From NCBI GenBank assembly GCA_000442125.1, contig KE546965.1:248001-312000 (forward strand): a stretch of DNA of 64,000 nt, read 5' to 3'. Below, one piece after another: positions 21,338 to 32,516 of this stretch. Numbering within the stretch: position 1 is the first letter of the stretch; every line of letters begins with the position of its first letter. The notes beneath the pieces were generated by a model. The model saw only the letters and a program-made list of their open reading frames with translations. It made no database searches and was not told the origin of the DNA. The position numbers were made by a program, and so were the translations under genes. Origin of the DNA: Opeltia flavorubescens. Taxonomy: Eukaryota; Ascomycota; Lecanoromycetes; Teloschistales; Teloschistaceae.

Positions 21338-23965
21338 ATGTCTTTCGGTGTGAGTGTCGGCGACGTAATCCTTATCCTTAATTTGGCCAAAGATACCGTA
21401 CATAATTGTCGATATGCTCCGGGTGATTTCGCAGAGGCATCCAGAGTCTCACAAAGCCTATACCTAATACTCGAAGGTGTAAAGACTGAGTATCAAAATC
21501 CTGACTCTCCACTTCTAAAAGATGACAGGACGCAAACAGACTTTGCTATACACTTCAAGAACTGCGAGACTTCGCTCAAACCTCTTGCCGATCTAATCCT
21601 CAAGCATAAGAAGCTTGCCACCTCGAATGTCCGAGTCATTGATCGATGGCGATTCCCTAAGAAAGATTATCTTGAATATCGTGGAAATCTCGCTTTCTAC
21701 ACAGCCCGGTTATCCGAATTTTTACACATGGTCGGCTTGGGCTCTCTGGGCCGTATCGAGCAAAAAGTTGAAGACATCAAAGGACATTTGCCCAACATTA
21801 TGAATAAGCTCGACCAAATGTGCGCAGAGTTCCGCATTATGGGTGACAAAGAATCCCTTTTGTCCGATCACACGGACGACGAGAAATTTGTGTGGAAGAC
21901 TTTTAGGACCAAGCTCAATGAAGCAGGCTTCACAAGCAAGGTATTGCGGGAGCACGAAGCAGATATCTTCCTTAGGATCAGAGAGCTCACTCATTGTGGT
22001 TTGCTTGATTCAGATGGATCGAGTTCACTGTGGAAGGATGATGATTCGTCTAATTCGTCAGTTCAGCCGTATTGTATGCCATTCCACTCGAGCGCGACGA
22101 CAATGGTCGAGAGCGATGCAGAATCAGAGAAGACCATTACCCCCAAACCTTCGGTGCATAGTTTACGGAGAGAAAAGTCAACGAGCCGGGAAGATGAGCC
22201 AAGGAGTAAGACTCCTTCTCGGAGATTGTCTACCAGCAAAGGCGATCGCAAACAGAAGCCTACGCTACCGGAAACTCGACAAGAAAATCTCGAAAAACCA
22301 CGCACCTGGCGCAACGCCAAGAATGACCCTATCCTGAGAGGTACATTCGAAAAATTTTACATGGCAAACGAAAAACAATATGTCCTCCTTCTAGACACCG
22401 ATAAGCAAGAAGTCGGGGTTCTATACGAGAATTTGGGTCACGTAGATCAAGACATCCTTGCTGCCATGACAAGTCACAGCCTAGAGAATATGCAAAGCCC
22501 AGAAATTCGGGGCGGAGAAACACTACCTAAGAACATCAACTGCCTTGGGGAAAGGATCGGGCTCCACGATATCAAAGCTGAGCCAAAGGAATTGCCACGC
22601 CGCACCCATCCCAGAATCCTCGTAGGTACACGAACGCGACCGAAAATAGTTTGGGTCTACCGAGAGAAAGGTCAAGAATTGCCTAGCCCAGCACCTGTCC
22701 ATAGTAGATTGCTACTTACCAGCGACCTCCTCCCTCGGGCAGCTTCAAGTGGTGATCTCAAACGAGTGAAAAAGCTCCTCGCGTCAGGAGAGCACATCGA
22801 ATCCAAGGGGCCAGAATCATGGAGCGAAAAATATGAGGCATCTGATGGTAATGGAGGAACGACAACGAAGACCAGGAGACATTCTTATCCCGAAACGACA
22901 GCTCTCTACAGAGCGGCCTATGCAGGCTATTTCGATGTCGTTCTTTTTCTCCTCAGTCAAGGTGCAGATGTCAATGCGAGAAACGGCTACGACGGTAGGA
23001 TTGGAGATCCAATCCTATTTCAGGTGATTCTCAATGGCCACACGCAAATGACGAGGTTGCTTCTCGAGTATGGGGCAAAGATGGAAGCCTATGGTCCAGA
23101 AACGGCACTCCACGTTACTAGCAGTCAACCAAAAAGAGGTATCGTACGACTAATACTAGACTACGGCGCGTATATCAACGCAAAGGACTATGAGGGTCAG
23201 ACTCCGCTTTATCTCGCCAGTGCCAAGGGCTTTGCAACCATCGTCGAATTACTAGTCGAAGAAGCCGCAGACACCAACATCTTCACCTCAGCAGGCCGCA
23301 CCGCCCTCTACAAAGCCGGCGGCAACGGACGCGACGACATCGTCGAATTGCTACTTCGCTACGGCGCAAACCCCTCGCTAGGAAGAGGCCGATACGGAGA
23401 AACGACGCTCTACAAAGCAGCCTGGTACGATGACCTAGACACTGTTGACCTCCTCCTCGACTACGACGCCAACGTCAATATCCGCAACAGAAAGAAAATG
23501 GATAACTACAAAGGCCCCGTGGAGAAAATACTGCACGGGATTGTTGCCGGACTATCCAAAGATCACGCTATAATGAACGCCTGGGGCAAGACAGCACTGC
23601 ATGCAGCTGCCTGCCGAGGCCACGAGGAGATGCTGAGAATGCTACTTGATGCTGGTGCAGATATCGAAGCTGTAGGCAACGATGGTCAAACACCTATGTA
23701 TCTAGCCGCGCAGCAGAAACATCAAGGTGTCGTGCAGATCCTGCTGAAAGCCGGAGCAAAGCTCGAGAGCGAAAAACATGATCCCGTTTTAGCGTTACTT
23801 AATGAACGAAATGCGAGGAAAGAAGGGGATGGGAAGCAGATTGCAGTAAGGGAACAGCAGAAGGAGATGGCGAGGATGGGTACGTCAGATACTTTCGTGG
23901 GTGTGGTTGCGGATTTAACGAAGAGTTGGACGGCATCGAGACGGCTGCGGGATGGGGGTAAATAA
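21338..23965 (+). CDS. Ankyrin-repeat protein with fungal NLR-type N-terminal domain
   Basis: Single exon, 875 aa, from ATG at 21338 (the in-frame TTG at 21329 is ignored). The N-terminus, MSFGVSVGDVILILNLAKD followed by an alpha-helical region to about residue 200, is the helical domain found at the start of many fungal ankyrin and STAND proteins. A low-complexity Ser/Arg/Lys linker (about 230-330) follows, then a beta-rich middle segment, then about nine ankyrin repeats from residue 455 to 830 (for example TALYRAAYAGYFDVVLFLL, TALHAAACRGHEEMLRMLL). No NACHT or kinase motif is present. Ankyrin arrays bind protein partners; in this family the N-terminal domain may act as an effector or adaptor, which is inference. 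Confidence 0.85.
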   Translation: MSFGVSVGDVILILNLAKDTVHNCRYAPGDFAEASRVSQSLYLILEGVKTEYQNPDSPLLKDDRTQTDFAIHFKNCETSLKPLADLILKHKKLATSNVRVIDRWRFPKKDYLEYRGNLAFYTARLSEFLHMVGLGSLGRIEQKVEDIKGHLPNIMNKLDQMCAEFRIMGDKESLLSDHTDDEKFVWKTFRTKLNEAGFTSKVLREHEADIFLRIRELTHCGLLDSDGSSSLWKDDDSSNSSVQPYCMPFHSSATTMVESDAESEKTITPKPSVHSLRREKSTSREDEPRSKTPSRRLSTSKGDRKQKPTLPETRQENLEKPRTWRNAKNDPILRGTFEKFYMANEKQYVLLLDTDKQEVGVLYENLGHVDQDILAAMTSHSLENMQSPEIRGGETLPKNINCLGERIGLHDIKAEPKELPRRTHPRILVGTRTRPKIVWVYREKGQELPSPAPVHSRLLLTSDLLPRAASSGDLKRVKKLLASGEHIESKGPESWSEKYEASDGNGGTTTKTRRHSYPETTALYRAAYAGYFDVVLFLLSQGADVNARNGYDGRIGDPILFQVILNGHTQMTRLLLEYGAKMEAYGPETALHVTSSQPKRGIVRLILDYGAYINAKDYEGQTPLYLASAKGFATIVELLVEEAADTNIFTSAGRTALYKAGGNGRDDIVELLLRYGANPSLGRGRYGETTLYKAAWYDDLDTVDLLLDYDANVNIRNRKKMDNYKGPVEKILHGIVAGLSKDHAIMNAWGKTALHAAACRGHEEMLRMLLDAGADIEAVGNDGQTPMYLAAQQKHQGVVQILLKAGAKLESEKHDPVLALLNERNARKEGDGKQIAVREQQKEMARMGTSDTFVGVVADLTKSWTASRRLRDGGK

Positions 23966-24410
23966 GTTTAAAAGCGACTATGACAGTCCAAGTAACGTGA
24001 ATGAAAAAGCCATCTATGTGAATACCCCCAAATTGTACAGCTTTCCAACGATGAGCGCTTCTTAACGACAAAGCAATTGAACCATCGACCAATGAGTTTC
24101 CTGACTCAAGCTTCCATTGTCAAAGTTATCAGCCTCAACCAGACAATCCATACCAACACCTCGAGAATCTCTTCATGCATCACAGACCTTTCATATCATA
24201 TACCCGATATCCCTCAACATTGTCGTCCTTCACCTTCTTCAACAATTAACTTTGGCCAGGAAGGACATATCTCAGTATGTGACGCCAACGCACAGCACAT
24301 GTAGCTTTGAATACATCCCGTAGTAGACGACATGACAGAGCTGCAATGAACAAAAATCGGCTATTACCACACCACATCAGACNCTATTGAGCCTAGTGGG
24401 AAATTATCAT
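23966..24410. other. 3' region of the ankyrin gene
   Basis: No gene seen. Two overlapping plus frames (24077-24323) are Ser/Thr/His-rich chance frames. An n at 24383 marks an uncalled base. Confidence 0.4.
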
Positions 24411-25555
24411 GCAAGACAAGGGTTTTGCAGATCGTCTCGTTGGAGATATGCAACAGGAAATGCCCATTTAAAGCTTAGAGTCACGGAATATCTTCGGCTA
24501 TAAATGATCGACGTGGACCCTGAGGCTCAAAATTCTTCCTCTTTAATAAAGTAATGCATTGTGATGATTGTCTCGAAAAGGGAATGAAAGCTTTTGTTTA
24601 GGATTGATCTATCGTGTAATGAGCTCCGGTGAGGGGCCGCTAAGAGCCTTTGACGTTGAATTCTCGATTGCCAAGCACTGCCCATTCCTATTAACGAGAT
24701 GAGGTAATAGATTCACTGACCGTGAGCACGTTCAGTCTACGAACACAGATAACAGTATATCATTTCCGAAGAAGGAGAGATGTGATGGCCAAGAGCTTTA
24801 CTTATCAACAGCCCCAACTTCCAGCGTCTCCTTCCCTAGAACGTGCACACGTCCCAAGGGATCTCAACCCAAGTATTGAATGCACAGAACTCTCATCCAA
24901 AAACTAGAACATTTGCATCTTAGTGAAGTACCAAGCTTTATGCACAACCGTCCTCTTATATGCACGTCCTTGGAGATTTACCTCCAAGAATCCCCAACAT
25001 AGGCTTAGAGTCATGGGAGATCTTCGGATACTCATGCAGAATGAGCTCCCTAAGATATATCTGACCTAGTAGAATACCAAGCTCCATGCACATGCAGGAC
25101 CTCCGTAGATCATTTTTTGGAGACAGACCTCGAAGAATACCCTTTTCTGGTTTAGACTCACGGGATATCTTCGGGTGCTTTCATGTACCTTCTTTCCTTG
25201 GAATGAGTCCATCCTTCAATTCACCCCAATCTCTCTCTCAAAATTTCACAACAGTATCAAAACATTCGAACAATTGTATGGTATCTATTACTTCAACTCT
25301 CCTAACACCAAACGCCGCCGCGAAGATGTTTTTCTCGCATAACCCGACTCCTCCAATAACGAACTATCAAGGGCGCGCAGGGACGAAATAAGCTTTTGCC
25401 CTGACAGGAGCTTAAAATATATTCAGCTTAGCGTACATGCACGAATGCATCACGCTGTTGGAGATAAGGCTCGAAAAATACCCATCCTTGGCTTAGAGGC
25501 ACGGAATATCTTCGGACATGCATTGGCGTGAACCCTGAGGCTGAGTGCTGCATGA
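24411..25555. repeat. Four degenerate copies of a ~125-bp repeat
   Basis: Four units share the core GGCTTAGAGTCACGGAATAT followed by CTTCGG: about 24411-24535, 24915-25045, 25066-25190 and 25430-25555. Outside the core they also share, in order, an ACCAAGCTCCATGCAC-like segment, TTGGAGATA, CTCGAAGAATACCC and, in the outer two copies, ACCCTGAGGCT after the core. All copies are in the same orientation but irregularly spaced, and they differ by many substitutions and small gaps. No coding capacity is shared. This is an old local tandem duplication or remnant of a small repeat family. Confidence 0.7.
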
Positions 25556-25765
25556 TTAACGGGGTAAGTGCATAATGGGTGTGTGCGCGGTGGGATTATG
25601 CTTGGTTGAGGGTATGGAGATAGGCTAGCTATGTGAGAAGTACTCCAAACCATTTAATCTACAATATCGCAGAAATACTACCTAATCTTTTGCTTTCCCC
25701 AAGACACTTCCGTTCATCTCATACATCACATTTGCTCCATAGGTAATGATTTTAATATTCCCCTT

Positions 25766-27704
25766 TCAACAAATTTTCAAATCCCGGAAATCCTCCTCTA
25801 ATCTTTCCAATTCACAAACAACATCTCTATGAAAAACGCCCCGTAACTCCGGATCCTCTAGATCATCCCCGCAGCCAAAATCGCATTGAAGTAATTTCTT
25901 GACAATCTTCCCATACGTACGACCCATTTCCCTTACCACAGTACTGGCAAGCCGTCTCGCGATGAAGAATTCTGTGTACATGGTCTCACGACCATTGTCA
26001 AGGTCGCATTGTTTTTGTAGATTTTGTAATGTGGATGAGTAGGCGAGTTCGAGGAGTACGACTCCTAGGCTGAAGAACAAGGGGTTTGGTGCTAGGGTGA
26101 TTGCGGAAGACTCTGCGCGGCCGTGACATGGACGGAGAGTGTTCGTCTCATGTCCTTCGTCTCCAAGCTCTCTTACTCGAACATTGACGTGTGGAGAGGA
26201 CATGTCGAGATCCTCCTTGGTACCTTTACCCTTGGTGGTATCCAGAAAAAATATGTCACCGCTTCTCCACGAGGGATTGAGCCAAGGAGTCGAGTAATAT
26301 TGTAGCACGGTCACTGCTAGTGTCTTTGCTAGATACAATTTGTCGAATGTAGACAGGTGACTTCTAGGGCTGTCGCTTGTGCCAGACGTAATAAGATTAT
26401 TGAGCGATACCTTGTGACACTCGTGATGATGAGTGTTGATGGGAGGAGCGTATATGCGATGTTTGATGTTTTGGGCATTCTCAAGCATTCCCAAGCATGA
26501 AACAGAAGAACAGAGTGTAGTCGGATGCCCGGGACGTAGTACACGTCTCAATACATCACAAAAATCGTTTCGTAGCCGGGGCGTAGATGATGTCTCCTCA
26601 ATTGCGCATCTAACCGGTAATTCCAAGGACTCTGAAGTGGATGGTATCTGAAACCGGACGCTTTTTAGTGACTTTTTGATTGGCTGTGGAGCTGGACCCT
26701 CAAGCTCTCGCTTTAAGCTGCGTGATAGCAAGTGATTGGTGCTTTCTGCATTGATTATCCTGCAACGACTTTAGTTTCACTAAGGTGGATACACGTCTCT
26801 CAATTGTGGCAACGTACTCTGCTGTCTGCAAGTTGTTCGGTTGAAAAGCAACAGCGCCAGCTTTGAAGGTATCAATCATAAACCATATTGGTTCGGCCTG
26901 ATCTGGAGTCGGCTTGCCGTCCATTGCAACCAATGGTGTGCGCGTGTAGGCTATCCTAAACTTGACACCTAGAAAAGTGGCGTGATTACATGGTGCCCAC
27001 TCCGGATTAAAACAGAAGAGAGCCAGATGCTCTGAATGTTTGGTACATGCTTTGGCAAGAGCTTGGTAGACTTTCTGGGAGGCTTCTCTGACGACTGTAT
27101 ACCTAGTAACGCCACATTCCTGTTCATGTGACTTCGGGCATCTCTTGGCACGATCAGTCAATAGAGTATCGGTGTGTCTCATCTGGTTACAAATCTTGAT
27201 GAAGTCGTCATTAAGGTCGCGAAGAGACGTAATGTACTTCTCTAGCGGTGATTTTGAGAGACAGAAGATGATCTTCTTCAGTATTTGACGCTTGACTACC
27301 AGTCCAGTGCCAACAAGAGCTTGTACACGTTGGCTCTCTTCCGTTATTATTTCAAGTCTTTCGCTGATTAGCTGGATGCTAGTGACACAGGCCTGTTTGC
27401 TGAAGTTGCCAGCGCTTTCTGCCAATTTGTTTTCGAGCGTTGTGCTACGCCACAGTGGGTCTCGAGAACCGGCCGCAAGCATGCGCGTCGCAATGTCGTG
27501 ATCGACGACGCCCTCAAGTAGGATCCGGCACTGGTTTTTGAAGATCGATTTCTGTACTTCCAGACATCGTTGGAAAAGATGGACATCTTTCGCGATTGTT
27601 CTGTAACGGAGAATTGGACTTATGCAATCTTCATAGTGCTCAGCAGCTGAGACTAAAAGTGGTAACAGGGCAATGGCCAGGCCTGCGACTTCAAAACCGG
27701 ACAT
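25766..27704 (-). CDS. HeLo-like N-terminus with DUF7580 (prion-inhibition/propagation type) protein
   Basis: Two exons, 27704-26795 and 26745-25766, joined across a 49-bp intron (GTGTAT...TGCAG) to give 629 aa. The N-terminus, MSGFEVAGLAIALLPLLVSA with EHYEDCISPI, is the start of the helical fungal domain related to HeLo/HET-s-type N-termini. The C-terminal half fits DUF7580. It looks like a degenerate protein-kinase C-lobe, with LAKTLAVTVLQYYSTPWL, a FFSLGVVLLELAYSS stretch like kinase subdomain IX, and no HRD or DFG catalytic motif. Such proteins occur in incompatibility and NLR-like loci, but a direct role is unproven. The donor GTGTAT is weak; a frameshift would be the alternative to the intron. 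Confidence 0.75.
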
Positions 27705-28439
27705 CTATCCTGTCGATTTGCGATATCTTGAAGAACGTAATGGGCGAAGCTTGTACAAAGGTGAGAAATATGGCCACATTAGAGCGACTAGAAAAGGACG
27801 ACTCAAGAAGCAAGTAAAAGATAGCCCTACTCTGACGGAAGCTGATTCAAAGACTATGTAAAGGAGGATATCATAAAAACAAGCAAGCCTCAATCATTAG
27901 GAGTATACAACCTTATGCTCTATCAGGACGGGAAACGCTGAAAGGCGCTAAATATTGGGTGTAGTTTGTGAGCATGCTGAGATTGATAAAAAAACAATAA
28001 TGTAGGAGGAGCACCAAATTATCGATTGCAAATGACAGTCGATCATAACACAGTCTTGCACGTCTTGCTGCTCAGAGCCAGAAGGTCACGTGAGACGAGG
28101 CTGAACAAGGCTGATTCGGGCCTCTCGGCATTTGCGCAAACAGGGCTAGCTTAGGCTGAGACTTCTGGCAATGATGGCAGTGGAAATTCTACCTTTATTC
28201 TGCTGTAGACTCTGATGTTACGAATCACCTCCATGAAAACCCAACGAGACGAACGCCGTCTTCAAGTCGCGAATCGAAAGCGCTGCCGTTGCTCTTTGTT
28301 CACATGCAACAGGATATCGTTCCGAGAAGACAACGTCTAAAATTGACGAGTCCTTTTTTCACGTTTTCAATTTAGATTCTTTTGTAAAAGCCGATTCGAA
28401 AGTCGAAACAGACTGTAAGCACTTTTTGCTGGCGCGAGT
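27705..28439. promoter_or_regulatory. Divergent promoter region, DUF7580 gene and C2H2-PHD gene
   Basis: 735 bp between divergent start codons. Short frames only. The two flanking genes belong to families seen in fungal accessory loci, so shared control is possible but no paired site was identified. Confidence 0.4.
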
Positions 28440-31422
28440 ATGGTCAAACACGAAGAACAACTTTCTGTGGGGAACGAGTATGCAAAACGATGGGTAGAAC
28501 AGAGTGGATTGGCAGATGGTGATGTTTCGGTGTCCACCAGCAGTGGGTGTGAATTAGGTCTTGCAACTTGTCTTTATTTCGCTTGCAGGGATGCTTTTAA
28601 ATTTCTGTGCCAGTCCTCAGTCTCAGAGCCAAACGACAACCGATCACTCAAGCAACAGCTTGGCAGGTTTTACCTTTGGGGGGAGAGTTATGTCGACGGA
28701 AGCCTAGACAATGCAATAGCGCAGTCCGATGAAATGAGAGATACGATTCTCAACCTTCTATGCGACATTGCTGGGGAGCTTCTCCAGCGTGAGTCACCGC
28801 TCAGACCAAAGCTATGCTAATCTGTTACTAGTCAGTGTATCGTGAGCAAGCTGACGCATTTACTCTTACACAGCTTCTTTCCTCCATCGGGGAAAATTAC
28901 CCGCTCCTATCGAGGATACTTGTGTGTCTAAACTCAGCATTCTAGTGGAAAAAGCTAAGGCTGTTACTGACCCGAGCCACATCGAGAATGATAAAGAGGT
29001 CAATGAAGAAGCAAGCTCTGTAGACGAGTCCACGATATCATGCTTCGAAACTTCCGACAGCGAGTCTGAAGCAGATCCACGAGCAAGGTCGATCAAATAT
29101 CTTACTGCTTACATTCAAGGTCTCATGGATCTAGGTCCAATGATAGAAATCAACCTTATTGAATCGGAGCGAAGGCCAGATGATGCCCAGCAACCTGCTT
29201 TGCCGGCCTTCGATGTTTCTGAGCCTGCTCGTACATATGTATCCGTGGTCCGCGACAAGTTTCCCAAAGCTCCTACTCGATTGGTGGAGCGCCTTGGGGA
29301 AGCAAATTGGCAAAGACATGTCCAGGTCCGAAAAAGAATCACCGATCCCGGAGAGAAAACATTCAAAGAACGTATTCCTGTCTCTGTATTCCATGATTCA
29401 GGGATTGGAAGCACTATGCCCTCCGGATCTCAGTACGCAGCAACAACATTTACGAGAAGCTCGTTCAATTCCAGCATGGCCGAAAAAGAATATGGCTCAT
29501 TGCGAGTACCGCCAACTCCTAAGGAGGTTAGCTTAGGGCAACCTTTCCAGTGCTTCCTCTGCCAAGTGACCCAGAGAAAGATCAAAAATCGGGTTGACTG
29601 GAAGTGCGTATTCACAAAGTTGCTTCTGGTGGGATGAGCTGATTTGATTAGGAAGCACGTCTACAAGGATCTACAGCCCTACATCTGCACCCACTCTGGA
29701 TGTCAGGACGAACTTCTCCGGTTTTCTACTCGGGAAGCCTGGGCACAACACTTTGATATACATCGCCTTGAATCTATTTGGAGATGCACGGAATGCGACA
29801 GGGATTTCACGGCCGTCACCAGTTTGGAAGAGCACTTAAACTACGATCATGCCTTTTCTGCATCCTCCTACCAGGTTAAAGCTGCACCACTAGCATCAAT
29901 AAGACGTCAGACCAGGCCGATCGAACAGGAGATCTGCGCGTTATGCCTTGAAAGCCCTGGCAAGAATCGAAGAAAATTCATTCGGCACGTATGTCGACAT
30001 ATGGAAGACATCGCCCTCATGGTACTTCCCCGGGACTTAGGGAAGGAGGGCAATGAGGAAGAGGAATCTGACGACGGTTGGAGAGTCGAAAGTGAAAGCT
30101 CCGTGGAGCCATCAAGCATTATAGCACAAACGCCGGATAATCCTTCTGCAGATACACCAGGTCTAGATTCTGTTTCTGTCAGTGGGCATACCTCGGATAT
30201 TGAAAACCCCCTTGAAGGCTCTGAGGTCGTTGGAAAACCATTGAATCAGGAAAACAACGAAGGTCACCTACCCTTCGTGGCTCGTGTCCAAAAACCCGCC
30301 CAAGCTGTAGGAAAGCCAGTGCATCAATGCAAGGAATGTGATAAGATTTTTAAGAGACTTTGTGATTTGACGTGAGTATTCTGCTTAACGCTAAAAGGTA
30401 GCTCCTTTGACATCTTTCTAGAAAGCATCAGAAGACTCATAAGAGACCGTGGAAATGCTCCGAGAAGAGCTGCAAATACCATGTTTACGGCTGGCCAACG
30501 GAGAAGGAACGAGACCGGCATGTCAATGACAAACATTCCCCAAATCCAACCATGTACAAGTGTCAATTTCGGCCCTGCCCGTACGAAAGCAAGCGTGAGA
30601 GTAATTGCAAACAGCATATGGAGAAAACTCATGGCTGGTCTTACGTTCAATCTAAGAAAAATTACAAGGGTCTGAGTTCGGGTCGATCTATTTCACCGCA
30701 TCCGGAGAGCTCTCTCTTCGTCGATGAAGCCCTTGGACTGTCAGCGCCCCCAGGATCCCCTGTTTCTACAAAGCAGGCGGAAAACTCTCTAATCAAGTGC
30801 ATCTGTGGCTTCTACCAGGACGACGGAAACATAATCCTGTGCGAAAGTTGCCTAACGTGGCAACATATCCAATGCTACTTTTCCAGACAATCGCAGGATT
30901 TTGACGTCAGCAAAATCAAGCATCAATGTGTAGACTGCGATCCAAACCCGCTTCATTTCGAGCATGGTAGAGATTCTAGCTCGGCTTATGTTCCTGGGGC
31001 CAGTGTTCACGCATTGGCGCATCAGTTCTCCCAAGCTGTGCCAAAAGAAGACGGAGTATTCCATAGTCCGTGGCAAAGCTTTGATGACTACTCACGTGAG
31101 CCAGAAAAATCAAATTACAATGATGAGTAAGATATATCATATTATCCGTAGGATAATAGCACTAACGAGTACATTCAGTAAGAATTTAGACTCTAACTAT
31201 GGGCCATATATGTGCCTGAAACCTAACTGCTCACCCTCCGGATTCTCATCTTATGCTGCCTTGGAACGCCATAGAAGGGAAGCTCATTGGTCGAACGGCG
31301 ACAACCACTTATGTCCGTTCAAGGACTGTGAGCGTTCACTTTCTCCGAATGGCTTTTCTCATCTTTCGAAGCTTGACGATCACCTGATGGAAGTGCACGC
31401 ACGCATAAACTCCGCCGTCTAA
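28440..31422 (+). CDS. C2H2 zinc-finger protein with a PHD finger
   Basis: Five exons: 28440-28788, 28874-29603, 29652-30371, 30422-31126 and 31179-31422, giving 915 aa; the fourth intron has a clear ACTAAC branch site. Residues 1-120 form the helical domain (RFYLWGESYVDGSLD) that opens many fungal C2H2 and ankyrin proteins. A cluster of C2H2-like fingers lies at about 345-430, with further Cys/His pairs near 445-475. A C2H2 block spans the exon 3/4 junction (CKECDKIFKRLCDLTKHQKT, about 585-660). A PHD finger follows at about 725-770, with C4HC3 spacing in CICGFYQDDGNIILCESC and WQHIQC, then two C2H2 fingers at about 845-905. Probably nuclear; the PHD suggests histone-tail contact, but the targets are unknown. 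Confidence 0.8.
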
Positions 31423-32516
31423 TCAATATTCCGATGTCTCCACGTCCGCCTTGCGAGCTCTCTACTCACTGCTTGCCCTACTTCCTGTTGGGATCGGCCG
31501 AGTAAGTTCTATCACAGACCAAGGTACTATTCTTCAATATCAGCTCGTGCAAATCCGCTATCAAACGAGAAAGTAGGAGGATTGGACGTCTGTATCTATG
31601 GTATACTGTGGGAAATTTAGCGGGACTTTCAATATGTCAGGTGATTCGAAACCGAAGTTAGCTACTTGCGTTGCCAGGAGTCTAACGTCATCGGAGTGAA
31701 AAGAGAGCTTTGGCTCGCGGGAAGTTGGGCTGATGGGAGTAGTTAATCTCATTGGATTCAGAAGAAACATCTTCAGATGCTGTCATTGTGAGCTGTCCCT
31801 TACACCATGTCTCATTACTCGACATCGCCAGTAACTACGCTTCGTCAAGGTCCTATCAGGGTTGTTCTCGCAAAGTATCGGGTCAATACCTCGGCGTCAA
31901 GTTTCTCGTACGGATCTTGCGCTGTTAACGTTCTGACCAGCAATGAAGCTTCACGATGAAACTATATGTATACACTGCTCACTCTTTAGGATCGTTTCTT
32001 CTCATGTCCAACCATTGTCTGACGTCACTAATCACAAGTATGAGAGAATGCTTTGAAAAACCAACATTTCCTACTCGCATGGATATCATGTCTAATACCG
32101 CTTCTGCCAGAAAACGCTCTCTTTCATATCTTCTTATCGTTAATATGGTCGAATGAGACATTAGAAAGATCTTCACATTCGCAGACCTGAGAAAAAAGAG
32201 TATCGATTAACCGAAAATGCTACACTGAGTGACGGTCTCGATTTGCCGAAGACGAGCACTCGACATTATTTTGACATGACAAACCGGATGTCCGTCATCA
32301 GACATACTGTTAAGCCAGCACTAGTTGAAACTCAGCGTGACGAACGCATACATTTTCATCAGGAAAACACGTAAAAAGTGTCGGACGAGATTGATGAGAA
32401 CACGATCAGTGTTGCACTCAAGTATCATTCAACTGACTCATCAGATTTTTTATCTTGAATAGTCATACACAAAAGCTTAGCTTCTTTGACCCTCCGAACT
32501 CATTCACCCAACCATC
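31423..32516. other. Intergenic region without recognised gene
   Basis: 1.1 kb between tandem plus-strand genes. Frames at 31561-31770 (minus) and 31956-32156 (plus) are short and unsupported. It should hold the 3' UTR of the zinc-finger gene and the promoter of the F-box-like gene. Confidence 0.45.
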
